A stretch of 64,000 nt of DNA, taken from NCBI GenBank assembly GCA_910575475.1, contig CAJTGD010000001.1, forward strand, positions 62,001 through 126,000. The letters are read 5' to 3'. Of this stretch, positions 16,839 to 25,798 are shown one piece after another (position 1 is the first letter of the stretch; each line of letters begins with the position of its first letter). The notes under the pieces were generated by a model that saw only the letters and a list, made by a program, of their open reading frames with translations, made no database searches and had not been told where the DNA came from. The position numbers and the translations under genes were made by a program. This stretch comes from Lachnospiraceae bacterium (GTDB taxonomy: Bacteria > Bacillota > Clostridia > Lachnospirales > Lachnospiraceae).

Positions 16839-18968
16839 TTACATCAGCGGCTCCATGGCCAGAACCGGGTGGTTCTTCTCGGTCAGAAATTCCATCAGCT
16901 GGTCGCATTCGGTGCAGATGGTTTCGTCGGCAATGTAGTCGGTGAAATTGTCAATGTCATACAGCTCCTTCGCAGTCTTGTTGAGCCTTTCCGCTACGTC
17001 ATCCTTCAGTTCCTTCGGCATCCAGACAATACGCTCAATGCCGCCCTCAGCATAAATGAACTTCTTCGATGAAATGAAATGACGGCCATGGCCCATATAG
17101 CCCGGGGTCTGCACGCCGCCGCCGGTGCAGGAAGCCAGCTCGCCGAAGGTCATGCCGGCGGGCGTCATGCCGGCGAACTCGCGGTTCACAACGATAAAGC
17201 CGTTGGATACGGGCTCAATGCCGCAGATACATTCAAAGCAGCCGCAGGAGGTCATAGGATCCTCCAGAATGGAATACAGCGTAACCGACTCCACCGCACC
17301 ATGGGTCGCTTCATTCACCATCTTATCGACCGTCTCGTAGCGGCCGGCCCGCTCGTCAATGCAGCCTTCCTTCATGATCGGCTGGCATGGACCGTTCTGA
17401 TTCAGCTCATATGTAGCCTTGGCATCAAGCCAGGACACAGCGCCGCACAGGCCCAGACGCTCCGGTGTGACCACGCAGCAGTGAGCCGGGGCGAAGGACT
17501 GGCAGAGGATACAGGTATAGAAGCGGTCCACCGCCTCGTCCGTCATGGAGCTCAGACGGTCGTCACGCTGTCTGTAACGCGGCATCGCTTCATTTTCCAG
17601 GATTTCCTGCACCTTTGCTTTGTCAGTGACCAGAGTGATCTGGCACTTATCCACAACGGCGTCAAACTCATCAATGATCATATTGTAAAGGACTTCGGCA
17701 AAATGGTTCAGGCGCAGGCCCTTGTCATAGGCATCGTTGGAAATGCGGATCCGGATCTGGTTTCTCTGGCCGGTGTGCATCACGCCTTCCATATAGTTGA
17801 ACCATGCATGGATCTTACGCTCAATGACGGATTCAAAGTCGGGCTGCATCTTCTTCCCGGCCACTTCCACATAGGTAGCCAGGGCAAACTGCTGCTCTCC
17901 GGAGTCGATGTCATCGCCGACGATGGTGATCTTATGATCCTCCACCTCAGACATATCCCGCATGGACACCAGTTCACAGGTCGGATTCTTGACGGACCAA
18001 AACTCGCACTTCATGTCGTTCTTGCGAATGATCTCACCTTCAAACGCGGAGGCAAACGCTACAGGGATCGGCAGTTCCTTGACCTTGATCTTGATATTTC
18101 GCAACTCCAGAGATTTCTTGACCGTCTCAGCGTGGTCACACACAGACTCCAGTGCGCCGGGAACCTGATTTTCTCCCAGATCAATATCTGCGATCACAGG
18201 GAAGCCAAGTGCAATGGCGCCGGCGCCGGCGGATACGACCACCTGGTCGAGCGGGCCAAAGGTGTTGACAAATGCGGGAACACGGTTCTTGGTGTAGTCC
18301 AGCAGACCGGGCAGGTCGCCGCCTTTCAGGCTGCCGAAGATCAGCGCCGCACGAACCGCGATGGTGACAACGTGAATCACGCTCGTCACGTCATGGCCCA
18401 AAGGTACTACACGAAAGTCCAGCCCCATCTTTACGCCGCCTTCCGCACACTGCTCGATCACATCGCCCACCAGACACGTCAAAATGCCCTTGGACTGGTA
18501 ATCCTTGACAATGCCTGCAACGGCGCCGGCATCATCTGCCTTGCCCAGCACGACAGCTACGCCGGGAATATCACCGGTGACCAGCGGAACGCCCAGAGAG
18601 CGGATGATGGGATCGGGAACAAATCCGATACCAGATTCATCGGCATAGGGATCCGCCCCATCCACATATTTCAGGCCCTCAATGATCTCTGCGCCGACCG
18701 CTGTGGCAAGGCCCGCGTTCAGCGCCTGTCCCAGATCCTCCTGGTTTGTGATCAGGCTTTTCAGGACATCAACACAGGCAGGCAGATCACCCAGAGTCCT
18801 GACTTTAACGCCGGTAGCAGCGTAAATGGTCGGGAAAAAATATGCCGTATCAGGGAAAGCGATCTCTTTGTCAGCGCCGTATTTGGCAATGGCATCATTT
18901 ACCGCGCCCTCAGTCAGGCCGGCAACTGCATTGGATCCGCCGTAGATAAGATCAGTTAAAGCACTCAT
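16839..18968 (-). CDS. acsB: CO-methylating acetyl-CoA synthase, CODH/ACS alpha subunit
   Basis: 709 residues from the ATG at 18968 (MSALTDLIYGG), which follows TAGGAGG; the upstream frame start at 19001 is rejected. Joins CO, the corrinoid-bound methyl and CoA at the A-cluster. The cluster ligands are all present: C486, C489, C498 and C508 around FYTCILCQSFAPAHCC, and the Cys-Gly-Cys nickel site C575/C577 in SCGCFEC. Each is offset by exactly 20 from the Moorella numbering (506, 509, 518, 528, 595, 597), so the enzyme should be intact. A palindromic repeat (copy 4) lies between it and the upstream acsC-E gene. No gene for the CO dehydrogenase subunit is adjacent. Confidence 0.97.
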   Translation of the reverse strand: MSALTDLIYGGSNAVAGLTEGAVNDAIAKYGADKEIAFPDTAYFFPTIYAATGVKVRTLGDLPACVDVLKSLITNQEDLGQALNAGLATAVGAEIIEGLKYVDGADPYADESGIGFVPDPIIRSLGVPLVTGDIPGVAVVLGKADDAGAVAGIVKDYQSKGILTCLVGDVIEQCAEGGVKMGLDFRVVPLGHDVTSVIHVVTIAVRAALIFGSLKGGDLPGLLDYTKNRVPAFVNTFGPLDQVVVSAGAGAIALGFPVIADIDLGENQVPGALESVCDHAETVKKSLELRNIKIKVKELPIPVAFASAFEGEIIRKNDMKCEFWSVKNPTCELVSMRDMSEVEDHKITIVGDDIDSGEQQFALATYVEVAGKKMQPDFESVIERKIHAWFNYMEGVMHTGQRNQIRIRISNDAYDKGLRLNHFAEVLYNMIIDEFDAVVDKCQITLVTDKAKVQEILENEAMPRYRQRDDRLSSMTDEAVDRFYTCILCQSFAPAHCCVVTPERLGLCGAVSWLDAKATYELNQNGPCQPIMKEGCIDERAGRYETVDKMVNEATHGAVESVTLYSILEDPMTSCGCFECICGIEPVSNGFIVVNREFAGMTPAGMTFGELASCTGGGVQTPGYMGHGRHFISSKKFIYAEGGIERIVWMPKELKDDVAERLNKTAKELYDIDNFTDYIADETICTECDQLMEFLTEKNHPVLAMEPLM

Positions 18969-19009
18969 TACAAATCCTCCTATTAAATTTTTTGAAATCA
19001 TTTATTTGT

Positions 19010-19068
19010 CAGGAACTATATGGATCTATCCTGCGCAATCTGTTAAGTAATTTTTCTACAGTTCCTTA
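19010..19068. repeat. dispersed palindromic repeat family A, copy 4, inside the acs operon
   Basis: Left arm AGGAACTATATGGAT, core CTATCCTGCGCAATCTG, right arm TTTTTCTACAGTTCCTTA. The right arm overlaps the stop codon of acsC-E. It lies in the 97-bp gap between acsC-E and acsB, so it is transcribed as part of the operon and may affect processing or stoichiometry. Confidence 0.65.
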
Positions 19069-21330
19069 AAACTCCAGGTAGGAGTCGGAGTACAGCTCGT
19101 TATTCTTGAAAATGTCGCAGGACTTGATCGTCTCCATCAGGCGGCGGTCATTCGGGTTGACAATGGCAGAGGTCAGGCCCTGCATCATTGCCATGGCCAC
19201 CAGGGCAGAGTCCATAACAGGACGAACAGCCTTCGGCGCGCCATTGGAATTGTTGGAAAGGCCGCCGGTCGTATTCAGGCCCTCATTGGCAAACATCCGG
19301 ATGGCTTCCAGAACATCCATCTGCTTGTCCTGCATACCCTTGACCACCAAAAACAGCGGGTCAAACCACATGTCCTTCGGATCCATGCCCAGACTCAGGC
19401 CATGCTCAAGCATATTGTGGCAGTGCATCATGCGCTCCTCATTGTCTTTGGCGATGCCGTCGGCAGAACACAGCGCCACAACGATGGCATCATTTGCCGC
19501 AGCCAGATCGATGTAGCTCATTCGAGAGCCGGCATCGGCAGAGTTCACGATCGGCTTGCCGTTGGCGCGGTTATAAACGCGGATACCTGCCTCAATGGCC
19601 CGCTTGTTGGCGGTGTCCAGCGCCAATGGCACATTGTTGAAGTTCTCCTGCAAAAGTCTGACTGCCCAGGTCATAAGCTCAGGCCCGTTGGATTCCGCAG
19701 GGCCGATGTTCACGTCCAGATAGGTCGCGCCGGCGCGGATCTGCTCGGCCGCCCGCTTCAGAATGGGCTCCGGATCCATCTGTTCCATGGCCGCGCGAAT
19801 GACCGGAGAGATGCAGTGGATCCTCTCGCCGATGACCACAAACTTCTTTGATTCCGGATCGCGCTGGCGGTATGTAACGCCCATATCCACGACCTTGATG
19901 TCCGGAATGACAATCTTGTCAAAATCAAACGGCGCGTCAGGGGAAACTTGCGCCTTTTTCGCCGCGGCGGGCTGCTTGGACGCCGCTACGGCCGCTGCTG
20001 CTTTCTCGTGCTCACCGTCTTTCAGGTAGTGGACGATCTCCACCGCCTCCCGGGTGCCCACAACCACGTTCCAGTCGGGCAGTTTTTCCTGGATCTCGCC
20101 CTTCAGTACGGCGGCCTTGCCAGGGATCACCAGGGTACGGGATCTGATCTTCTCCGAGATCTGGTGCTCGTCAAAGAACTTTTTGACCGAGCTGGAGGAG
20201 AATTTTCCTGCGGCCCAGGCCGTCAGGACAGACATACCGGAGGCATCGGTGATCAGCAGGTTGATCGGAACCTTGGAGCGCTCGATCTCCCCGGATACCA
20301 GGAAGTAGGTCAGCGCGAAGTCTACCGTAAGCATACACGGGTCGTCCGGCGTTGCGCCGTTGAGCGGGTAGATGCCCGGCTCCATCTTCATCGGCTTCTG
20401 CGGATCGGTGTAGATGTTCTGGCGCAGGCTGTGCAGCGGCAGGGACTCCGCGTAGCTCATCTTCTCCATCACCAGGATGGAACCGTATTTGAGCGTAAAC
20501 AGAGCAGCCAGCGCTGTCTGCAGATGAATGTCTCCCGCAGCAAGCTTTGTCATGTTCACAAGGGAAGGATAGCCCAGTGTCCGCACGCTGTCCTTGATGG
20601 CCCCGCGCCGGATCTGCACCGCGTTGGCAAAAGTCTCCTTGATGGAGCCTGCCGTTACGTCAATGATCAGATTCTTGTTGCCGGCTTTTTCCAGTTTCTG
20701 GAGGGTGTCGTAGATCTCCTGTATGCTGCTGCCGCCCACGCCTAAGACAGCCTTGCCCTGAACGGCCGCATTCATCTGCTCCCAGTTGGACGCGTCCGCG
20801 CCGTTGATGATCAGATCCGTGGCAGAGTCCAGAACCGCCCCCGCAGCCTCAGGATCTTTGGTCTCAACGATCACGCCGCGGCCTGTGGCAGCGGCCTTCT
20901 GTACCGTGCTTGCCAGCTTGTCCGCGCCTTTGCCCTCGTCCAGGACAAACACGAACTCCACATATTCCCGCTCGCCGATACGGTCATAGTCCACCTTCTG
21001 AATATCGGCAAGCCTGGCGGAAAGCGTCTCATCCTCCATACCGGAGCCAACGCTGACAGCGTACAGGTTGCGGGAAACAAACGTCTTGTCATGACGGAAC
21101 AGAACCGTTTCGCCGCCCAGCTTATGGCCGGCGACTTCCAGGGACTTCATCGGAGGTGCCGTGGCCTCAGACAGCAGTGCGATCGCCTCCTCGGACATAT
21201 ACGGGCACTTCGTGATCGGAAGTGCTCCCTGCGCGACCTTCATACAGAACGCCATGCAGGTGGGGACACCGCACTCTTTGCAGTTTTTCTTCGGGGACAG
21301 TTTAAAAATATCCAGACCTTTTACAGCCAT
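19066..21330 (-). CDS. acsC-acsE: AcsC-AcsE fusion: CoFeSP large subunit joined to methyl-THF:corrinoid methyltransferase
   Basis: 754 residues in one frame. Residues 1-440 are the corrinoid iron-sulfur protein large subunit. It has [4Fe-4S] ligands C17, C20, C25 and C42 (spacing 2, 4, 16) and the body ending VGTREAVEIVHYL. An Ala/Lys-rich linker (about 440-495) follows. Residues 496-754 are a complete AcsE methyltransferase: VVIGERIH, GATYLDVNIGP, LALDTANKRAIEAG, MWFDPLF and GLSNNSNG, which carries the conserved Asn. No stop or frameshift lies between them. These are normally separate genes. Fusion would tether methyl donor enzyme and acceptor. It is preceded by acsD with a 17-bp gap. Confidence 0.93.
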   Translation of the reverse strand: MAVKGLDIFKLSPKKNCKECGVPTCMAFCMKVAQGALPITKCPYMSEEAIALLSEATAPPMKSLEVAGHKLGGETVLFRHDKTFVSRNLYAVSVGSGMEDETLSARLADIQKVDYDRIGEREYVEFVFVLDEGKGADKLASTVQKAAATGRGVIVETKDPEAAGAVLDSATDLIINGADASNWEQMNAAVQGKAVLGVGGSSIQEIYDTLQKLEKAGNKNLIIDVTAGSIKETFANAVQIRRGAIKDSVRTLGYPSLVNMTKLAAGDIHLQTALAALFTLKYGSILVMEKMSYAESLPLHSLRQNIYTDPQKPMKMEPGIYPLNGATPDDPCMLTVDFALTYFLVSGEIERSKVPINLLITDASGMSVLTAWAAGKFSSSSVKKFFDEHQISEKIRSRTLVIPGKAAVLKGEIQEKLPDWNVVVGTREAVEIVHYLKDGEHEKAAAAVAASKQPAAAKKAQVSPDAPFDFDKIVIPDIKVVDMGVTYRQRDPESKKFVVIGERIHCISPVIRAAMEQMDPEPILKRAAEQIRAGATYLDVNIGPAESNGPELMTWAVRLLQENFNNVPLALDTANKRAIEAGIRVYNRANGKPIVNSADAGSRMSYIDLAAANDAIVVALCSADGIAKDNEERMMHCHNMLEHGLSLGMDPKDMWFDPLFLVVKGMQDKQMDVLEAIRMFANEGLNTTGGLSNNSNGAPKAVRPVMDSALVAMAMMQGLTSAIVNPNDRRLMETIKSCDIFKNNELYSDSYLEF

Positions 21331-21347
21331 TGTGTGTTCCTCCTTCC

Positions 21348-22292
21348 TTAAACCAACTCATCAATCATCCGGGCGATCGCTTTGATGGCGTCCGGATGAC
21401 GCATAATGATCGCATCGGAGCCACTGGCCAGACACGCTGAAGCCGTTGCAATCTCCATCTCGATGCCGCGCTCTTCCGCGTCTCCCCACTCGGGCATTTC
21501 CGCTTCCGGCATGATTGCTTCCTTGACGCCCCAGGTCTCCGGGGAGACCGGAGTCATGATCGGCATCTGAAGCTGCGCGTCACCCTGTCCCAGAGCCGCC
21601 AGCTTGATGCGCTCGAGCGTAGAAGCCAGGTACTCAAAGCCGTAACCGGCCGCGGCAGAACCCGCCTGCATCACGATTGAGGCAGGATTCACACCCATCT
21701 GGGTCATCACCGTATTGAGCTGCTTCGCCAGGTTAATATCTACCGCCGATTCGGCGCCAACCTTCTGGCCATAGGCCAAAGCTGCAGAAGCGCCCACCGT
21801 CTTGTAGTTTTCCTCTCTGGCCGACAGTACGAGGATGTTCTTCCCGCTCAGCTTTTCGGAAATCTTCGCAAACAGCTCCGCGTCCTTCTCGATATCCTTG
21901 CAGCCCATAATCACGAGCGGCAGCTCCACCGCGTCCGCGATCGATCCGGCCAGCTCCACACACTCTTCCACCGACCTGTTCCTGCCGTTAGGATCTGCGC
22001 CCTTTAAGTGCAGCACCAGAAACGACACGCCCTGGATGTCCTGTGCCCGCGCGGCCATCTCCGCCAGGGTGCCGCAGCCGTCATAAAAAGCCTTCAGCTT
22101 CGGCTGCACATACTCCTCCAATGCCTCATCGGTGATCTCCACGCCGATTCTCGGTGCATTTTCCATGGGTGCATCGAAGCTGTAAAACGGAAGCACGTTA
22201 TTTCCGCCGATCTGGACCGCTTTGTCTCCGGTTCCCAGGACGATGGTGTTGATTTTGGCGTTAAACGCCTGTGTTTTTGGTTCAAATGGCAT
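21348..22292 (-). CDS. acsD: corrinoid iron-sulfur protein small subunit
   Basis: 314 residues. The ATG at 22292 (MPFEPKTQAFNAK) is preferred over 22298 because the GGGAGGG site is only 2 bases from the earlier codon and about 8 from this one. TIM-barrel protein with GDKAVQIGGNNVLPFYSFD near the start, LVLHLKGADPNGRNRSVEE and a C-terminal EIATASACLASGSDAIIMRH. It pairs with the AcsC domain of the next gene to carry the methyl-corrinoid to acetyl-CoA synthase. Length is normal. Confidence 0.95.
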   Translation of the reverse strand: MPFEPKTQAFNAKINTIVLGTGDKAVQIGGNNVLPFYSFDAPMENAPRIGVEITDEALEEYVQPKLKAFYDGCGTLAEMAARAQDIQGVSFLVLHLKGADPNGRNRSVEECVELAGSIADAVELPLVIMGCKDIEKDAELFAKISEKLSGKNILVLSAREENYKTVGASAALAYGQKVGAESAVDINLAKQLNTVMTQMGVNPASIVMQAGSAAAGYGFEYLASTLERIKLAALGQGDAQLQMPIMTPVSPETWGVKEAIMPEAEMPEWGDAEERGIEMEIATASACLASGSDAIIMRHPDAIKAIARMIDELV

Positions 22293-22326
22293 TTGCATTC
22301 CCTCCCTAAAACATTTGATATATTTT

Positions 22327-23094
22327 TTACAATTCCAGTTCCTTTATAATTTTGGCCAGCGCCTGCTTGACAGGCGAGCTCTCCGGAACATAGGCGCTTG
22401 GCTTTCCGTCACAGTCAGCCTCATACACCGCCTGATCCTGAGGCAGTACCCCGGCAAGCTCCAGACCCTGCTTCTCAATCTCCTCCGCAACGCCGGCGCC
22501 AAGCATTCCATCCGGCGCCCGGTTGACGATCAGCTTCATCCGTCCGGGGGTGAGGCCCAGATCTTTGACCATTTCCGCAATCCGTCCCACCGCCTGAACG
22601 CCGCGGCGGGAGCTGTCAGATACCAGCAGCAGCGTGTCAATATGGGGAAGCGTGCCCCGGGCGATATACTCCATACCGGCCTCGTTGTCGATCACCATAT
22701 AGCGGTAGTTCCCCGCATACTTTTCCAGCTGAGTCTGGAGGATCCCGTTGACAAAGCAGTAGCAGCCCTTTCCCTGTGTGCGCCCCATCACCAGCATGTC
22801 GAAGTCATCCTCCTCGATCAATGCTGAGCCGAAGCGGAACTCGGCATAATCTGCCTTTGTCATGCCGCCTGGGATCGTGTCGCCTCTCTTTTCTGCCTGC
22901 GCCATCTCCTCACGGATGTCGCCCAGAGTGGTATCCACCTCCACGCCCAGAACCTCATTGAGATTTGAATTGGCATCGGCATCGACCACAAGGATCGGTG
23001 CTTTTCCGCTGCGGCACAGATAGTCCACGATCATGCCGCAGATAGTTGTTTTTCCAACGCCGCCTTTTCCGGCGATGGCAATGGTATGAGTCAT
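22327..23094 (-). CDS. cooC: CooC/AcsF-type nickel-insertion ATPase
   Basis: 255 residues, SIMIBI-class P-loop ATPase. Deviant Walker A GKGGVGKTT at about residues 9-17, DADANSNLNEVLG, a Cys-x-Cys metal motif in GKGCYCFVNG, and VIDNEAGMEYIARGTLP. These are typical of CooC proteins that mature the nickel sites of CO dehydrogenase (C-cluster) or acetyl-CoA synthase (AcsF). Which it serves cannot be told from sequence. Position in the acs operon without a CODH gene favours acetyl-CoA synthase. A 34-bp gap separates it from acsD. Confidence 0.93.
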   Translation of the reverse strand: MTHTIAIAGKGGVGKTTICGMIVDYLCRSGKAPILVVDADANSNLNEVLGVEVDTTLGDIREEMAQAEKRGDTIPGGMTKADYAEFRFGSALIEEDDFDMLVMGRTQGKGCYCFVNGILQTQLEKYAGNYRYMVIDNEAGMEYIARGTLPHIDTLLLVSDSSRRGVQAVGRIAEMVKDLGLTPGRMKLIVNRAPDGMLGAGVAEEIEKQGLELAGVLPQDQAVYEADCDGKPSAYVPESSPVKQALAKIIKELEL

Positions 23095-23146
23095 TTTGAT
23101 TCCTCCCGCGCCAGTTCTTCATATTGTCTGGCTGAAAGCTGAACTG

Positions 23147-23593
23147 TCAGTCGTCTATCAGGGTGAACAGAAACTTCTGATATAGATCGCCGGCTCTGAC
23201 GAAAATGGTCGTGTCCCCGTTTTCCGTATGCTGTGTATCAAACTCGCACCGCTGACCGGAGAACATATCGCGGATATACTGCTCGGGATCACCGCAGGAT
23301 ACCTCCTCAATAAACACGTCGCGCATCTGATTGTTCTTGCAGGAATTGGGGATCTCCCGCACCACTTCATACGTTTTCATCTTTTGATCCGCATTTCCTG
23401 TATGGTTATTTTCGCGGATCACAGCCACGCCGTCCACCAGGTTCGCCATGACCAGATCTCCCTCAATGGACATCTGCCGCTCCATCAGATCCGTCAGCAC
23501 GATGTTGCCGTTTTGGTACTCGATCATTCTGACATTCTTCATCACCATGTTGTCCTGCTTCACACTGTCGCGATAGACTGTAGAAAGACACAT
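23147..23593 (-). CDS. CooT-like nickel-binding protein with C-terminal extension
   Basis: 148 residues. The first about 65 match the small CooT nickel chaperone: MCLSTVYRD with the metal-binding Cys2, then MKNVRMIEYQNGNIVLTDLM and MANLVDGVAVI. CooT alone is about 65 residues. Here a further 80 follow (YEVVREIPNSCKNNQ, SCGDPEQYIRDMFSGQRC, TTIFVRAGDLYQKFLFT) that I do not recognise and that hold three more Cys. There is no stop or frameshift at the junction. Operon position between a His-rich protein and CooC supports a nickel-delivery role. Confidence is high for the N-domain and low for the rest. Confidence 0.8.
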   Translation of the reverse strand: MCLSTVYRDSVKQDNMVMKNVRMIEYQNGNIVLTDLMERQMSIEGDLVMANLVDGVAVIRENNHTGNADQKMKTYEVVREIPNSCKNNQMRDVFIEEVSCGDPEQYIRDMFSGQRCEFDTQHTENGDTTIFVRAGDLYQKFLFTLIDD

Positions 23594-23607
23594 CGGCCAG
23601 CCCTCCC

Positions 23608-23847
23608 TTACTCCAAATTTTCCAGAACGCCCTGCAATCGTTCATTCGCCTGCTGGTATTCCTTCACTGCCTGCATCACCTGCCCGTACTGCTCGTGCCT
23701 GCCAGCCGTATCCAGCTGCCCGGCAAGCTCTGCCAGTTCCCTGGTGTGAGCGGCATTGTGTCCGACCATATAGCGCAACATAGCTGTCAGCTCCTCCATG
23801 GGCGTGGCGCCGTGTGCGTGATCATGGTGGTGTTCTTGTTCATGCAT
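23608..23847 (-). CDS. histidine-rich putative nickel-binding small protein
   Basis: 79 residues, first gene of the acs operon, GAGGTGA before its ATG. The N-terminus MHEQEHHHDHAHG contains seven His, an obvious metal-binding tail. The rest is two or three helices (MEELTAMLRYMVGHNAAHTR, QVMQAVKEYQQANERL). Together with the CooT-like and CooC-like products it forms a nickel-handling set ahead of the nickel enzyme acetyl-CoA synthase. Binding of Ni rather than Zn or Co is inferred from context only. Confidence 0.8.
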   Translation of the reverse strand: MHEQEHHHDHAHGATPMEELTAMLRYMVGHNAAHTRELAELAGQLDTAGRHEQYGQVMQAVKEYQQANERLQGVLENLE

Positions 23848-23982
23848 GAAATCTCACCTCGCTTTTACAGTTTTGCTCCGCCGCTTTGCTCCGCTGTTTT
23901 GCAGGACAGGGAAGCGAACATATGGATTCTTTTGTTGTGCGGCAGCAGTATCACACGTATTCCGACTTGACGGACAGGCCGA

Positions 23983-24013
23983 AAAATCCCACCTGTACAG
24001 CTGGAATTTTTTC
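23983..24013. repeat. palindrome in the divergent acs/fhs control region (repeat family C, copy 2)
   Basis: AAATCCCACCTGTACAGCTG followed by GAATTT is an imperfect palindrome centred on TGTACA, with six T after it on the plus strand. It lies between the two operon starts (23847 and 24110), upstream of the fhs promoter. Its form is terminator-like, but no plus-strand gene precedes it, so an operator or a copy of an intergenic repeat is more likely. Confidence 0.45.
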
Positions 24014-24033
24014 GCAAATGATGGATTCTTCCC

Positions 24034-24062
24034 TTGTCTCTATCTGCCGGACATGCTATAAT
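24034..24062 (+). promoter_or_regulatory. sigma-A type promoter of the fhs operon
   Basis: -35 TTGTCT (24034-24039), 17-base spacer, -10 TATAAT (24057-24062), 47 bases before the fhs ATG. The opposite promoter for the acs operon should lie in 23850-23980, but no convincing pair of hexamers was found there. Confidence 0.65.
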
Positions 24063-24109
24063 AAATATAGCTTTGATAATAATATAACATATCTAAGGAG
24101 GAAACGCAA

Positions 24110-25786
24110 ATGGAAGTTAAAACTGACATTGAAATAGCTCAGGAATGCACCCCGAAGCACATCCGCGAGATTGCGGCCGCGGCCGGTGTCGATGAAAAGT
24201 ATCTGGAGCAATACGGCAGTTACAAGGCCAAGGTGGATTACCGTATGTTAAAAGACCTGGCAGACAAGCCGGACGGCAAGCTGATCCTGGTCACCGCCAT
24301 CACTCCCACCCCTGCCGGGGAAGGCAAGACTACCACCTCCGTCGGCCTGGCGGACGGCATGAAGAAGATCGGCAAAAACGTCATCGTCGCTCTGCGTGAG
24401 CCTTCCCTGGGTCCGGTGTTCGGCATCAAGGGCGGCGCCGCCGGCGGCGGATATGCCCAGGTGGTTCCCATGGAGGACATCAACCTGCACTTTACCGGCG
24501 ACTTCCATGCGATCGGCGCAGCCAACAATCTGCTGGCCGCGATGCTGGATAACCACATCCAGCAGGGCAACGCGCTGGGCATTGACGTCAAACGGATTAC
24601 CTGGAAGCGCTGTGTTGACATGAACGACCGGCAGCTCCGCAATGTCATTGACGGTCTCGGCGGACGGATGCAGGGTGTACCGAGAGAGGACGGTTTTGAT
24701 ATCACGGTTGCCTCCGAGGTGATGGCGGTACTCTGTCTGGCCTCCGACATTCCTGACCTGAAGGCCCGTCTGGGACGTATCATCGTCGGATACACCTATG
24801 ACGGCAAGCCTGTCACCGCCCACGATCTGAAGGCCGAGGGCGCTATGACGGCGCTGCTGAAAGATGCGCTCAAGCCGAATCTGGTTCAGACGCTGGAGGG
24901 TACGCCTGCTTTCATCCATGGCGGTCCTTTCGCCAACATCGCCCATGGCTGCAACTCCGTCACTGCCACACGCATGGCCATGAAGCTGGGCGATTACGCT
25001 GTCACGGAGGCGGGCTTCGCTGCTGATCTCGGCGCGGAAAAATTCCTGGACATCAAGTGCCGTATGGCGGGCCTGACACCGTCGGCGGTCGTGGTGGTGG
25101 CCACAGTGCGTGCGCTGAAGTATCACGGCGGCGTGGCAAAGGCTGATCTAAACCAGGAAAACCTGGCGGCTCTGGAAAAAGGGATGCCGAATCTGCTGCA
25201 GCACGTGAAAAACATAAAAGACGTATTCGGCCTGCCCTGCGTAGTGGCTATCAACGCCTTCCCTACCGATACAAAAGCGGAGTTGGACCTGGTGGAAGCC
25301 AAGTGTAAAGAGCTGGGCGTGAACGTGGCTCTGAGCGAAGTCTGGGCCAAGGGCGGCGAAGGCGGCATTGCGCTTGCCGAGGAAGTGGTCCGTCTGTGCG
25401 AGCAGCCGAACAGTTTCCGCCAGTCCTATGATCTGGAAAGCTCCATTGAAGAGAAGCTGGAGGCCATCTGTAAGCGTATTTACCACGCGGACGGCGTACA
25501 GCTGACCGACGGCGCGAAAAAACAGGCGAAGACGCTTGCGGAGCTTGGCTTTGCCAATATGCCGATCTGCATGGCAAAAACCCAGTACTCCTTCTCCGAT
25601 GACCCCGCCCTTCTGGGTGCGCCGGAAGGCTTCACCGTTACGGTGCGTAACTTGAAGGTCTCTGCCGGCGCGGGCTTCATTGTGGCGCTGACCGGCGATA
25701 TCATGACCATGCCCGGCCTGCCCAAGGTTCCCGCCGCGGAGAAGATCGATGTGGACGAAAACGGCAAGATTTCCGGACTGTTCTGA
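24110..25786 (+). CDS. fhs: formate-tetrahydrofolate ligase
   Basis: 558 residues, normal length, AAGGAGG before the ATG. Uses ATP to attach formate to tetrahydrofolate, the entry step of the methyl branch. Phosphate-binding loop [17 protein letters not shown] (about residues 63-80), [40 protein letters not shown] and the late [20 protein letters not shown] segment ([14 protein letters not shown]) are all present. First gene of the fhs-fchA-folD operon, divergent from the acs operon. Confidence 0.97.
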   Translation: MEVKTDIEIAQECTPKHIREIAAAAGVDEKYLEQYGSYKAKVDYRMLKDLADKPDGKLILVTAITPTPAGEGKTTTSVGLADGMKKIGKNVIVALREPSLGPVFGIKGGAAGGGYAQVVPMEDINLHFTGDFHAIGAANNLLAAMLDNHIQQGNALGIDVKRITWKRCVDMNDRQLRNVIDGLGGRMQGVPREDGFDITVASEVMAVLCLASDIPDLKARLGRIIVGYTYDGKPVTAHDLKAEGAMTALLKDALKPNLVQTLEGTPAFIHGGPFANIAHGCNSVTATRMAMKLGDYAVTEAGFAADLGAEKFLDIKCRMAGLTPSAVVVVATVRALKYHGGVAKADLNQENLAALEKGMPNLLQHVKNIKDVFGLPCVVAINAFPTDTKAELDLVEAKCKELGVNVALSEVWAKGGEGGIALAEEVVRLCEQPNSFRQSYDLESSIEEKLEAICKRIYHADGVQLTDGAKKQAKTLAELGFANMPICMAKTQYSFSDDPALLGAPEGFTVTVRNLKVSAGAGFIVALTGDIMTMPGLPKVPAAEKIDVDENGKISGLF

Positions 25787-25798
25787 TGAGGTAGGCTT

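Noticed and set aside
17079..18959. Long plus-strand open frame (626 codons) opposite acsB
   Set aside because: It is the antisense shadow of a highly conserved gene with strong codon bias; it has no ribosome site and its product resembles nothing.
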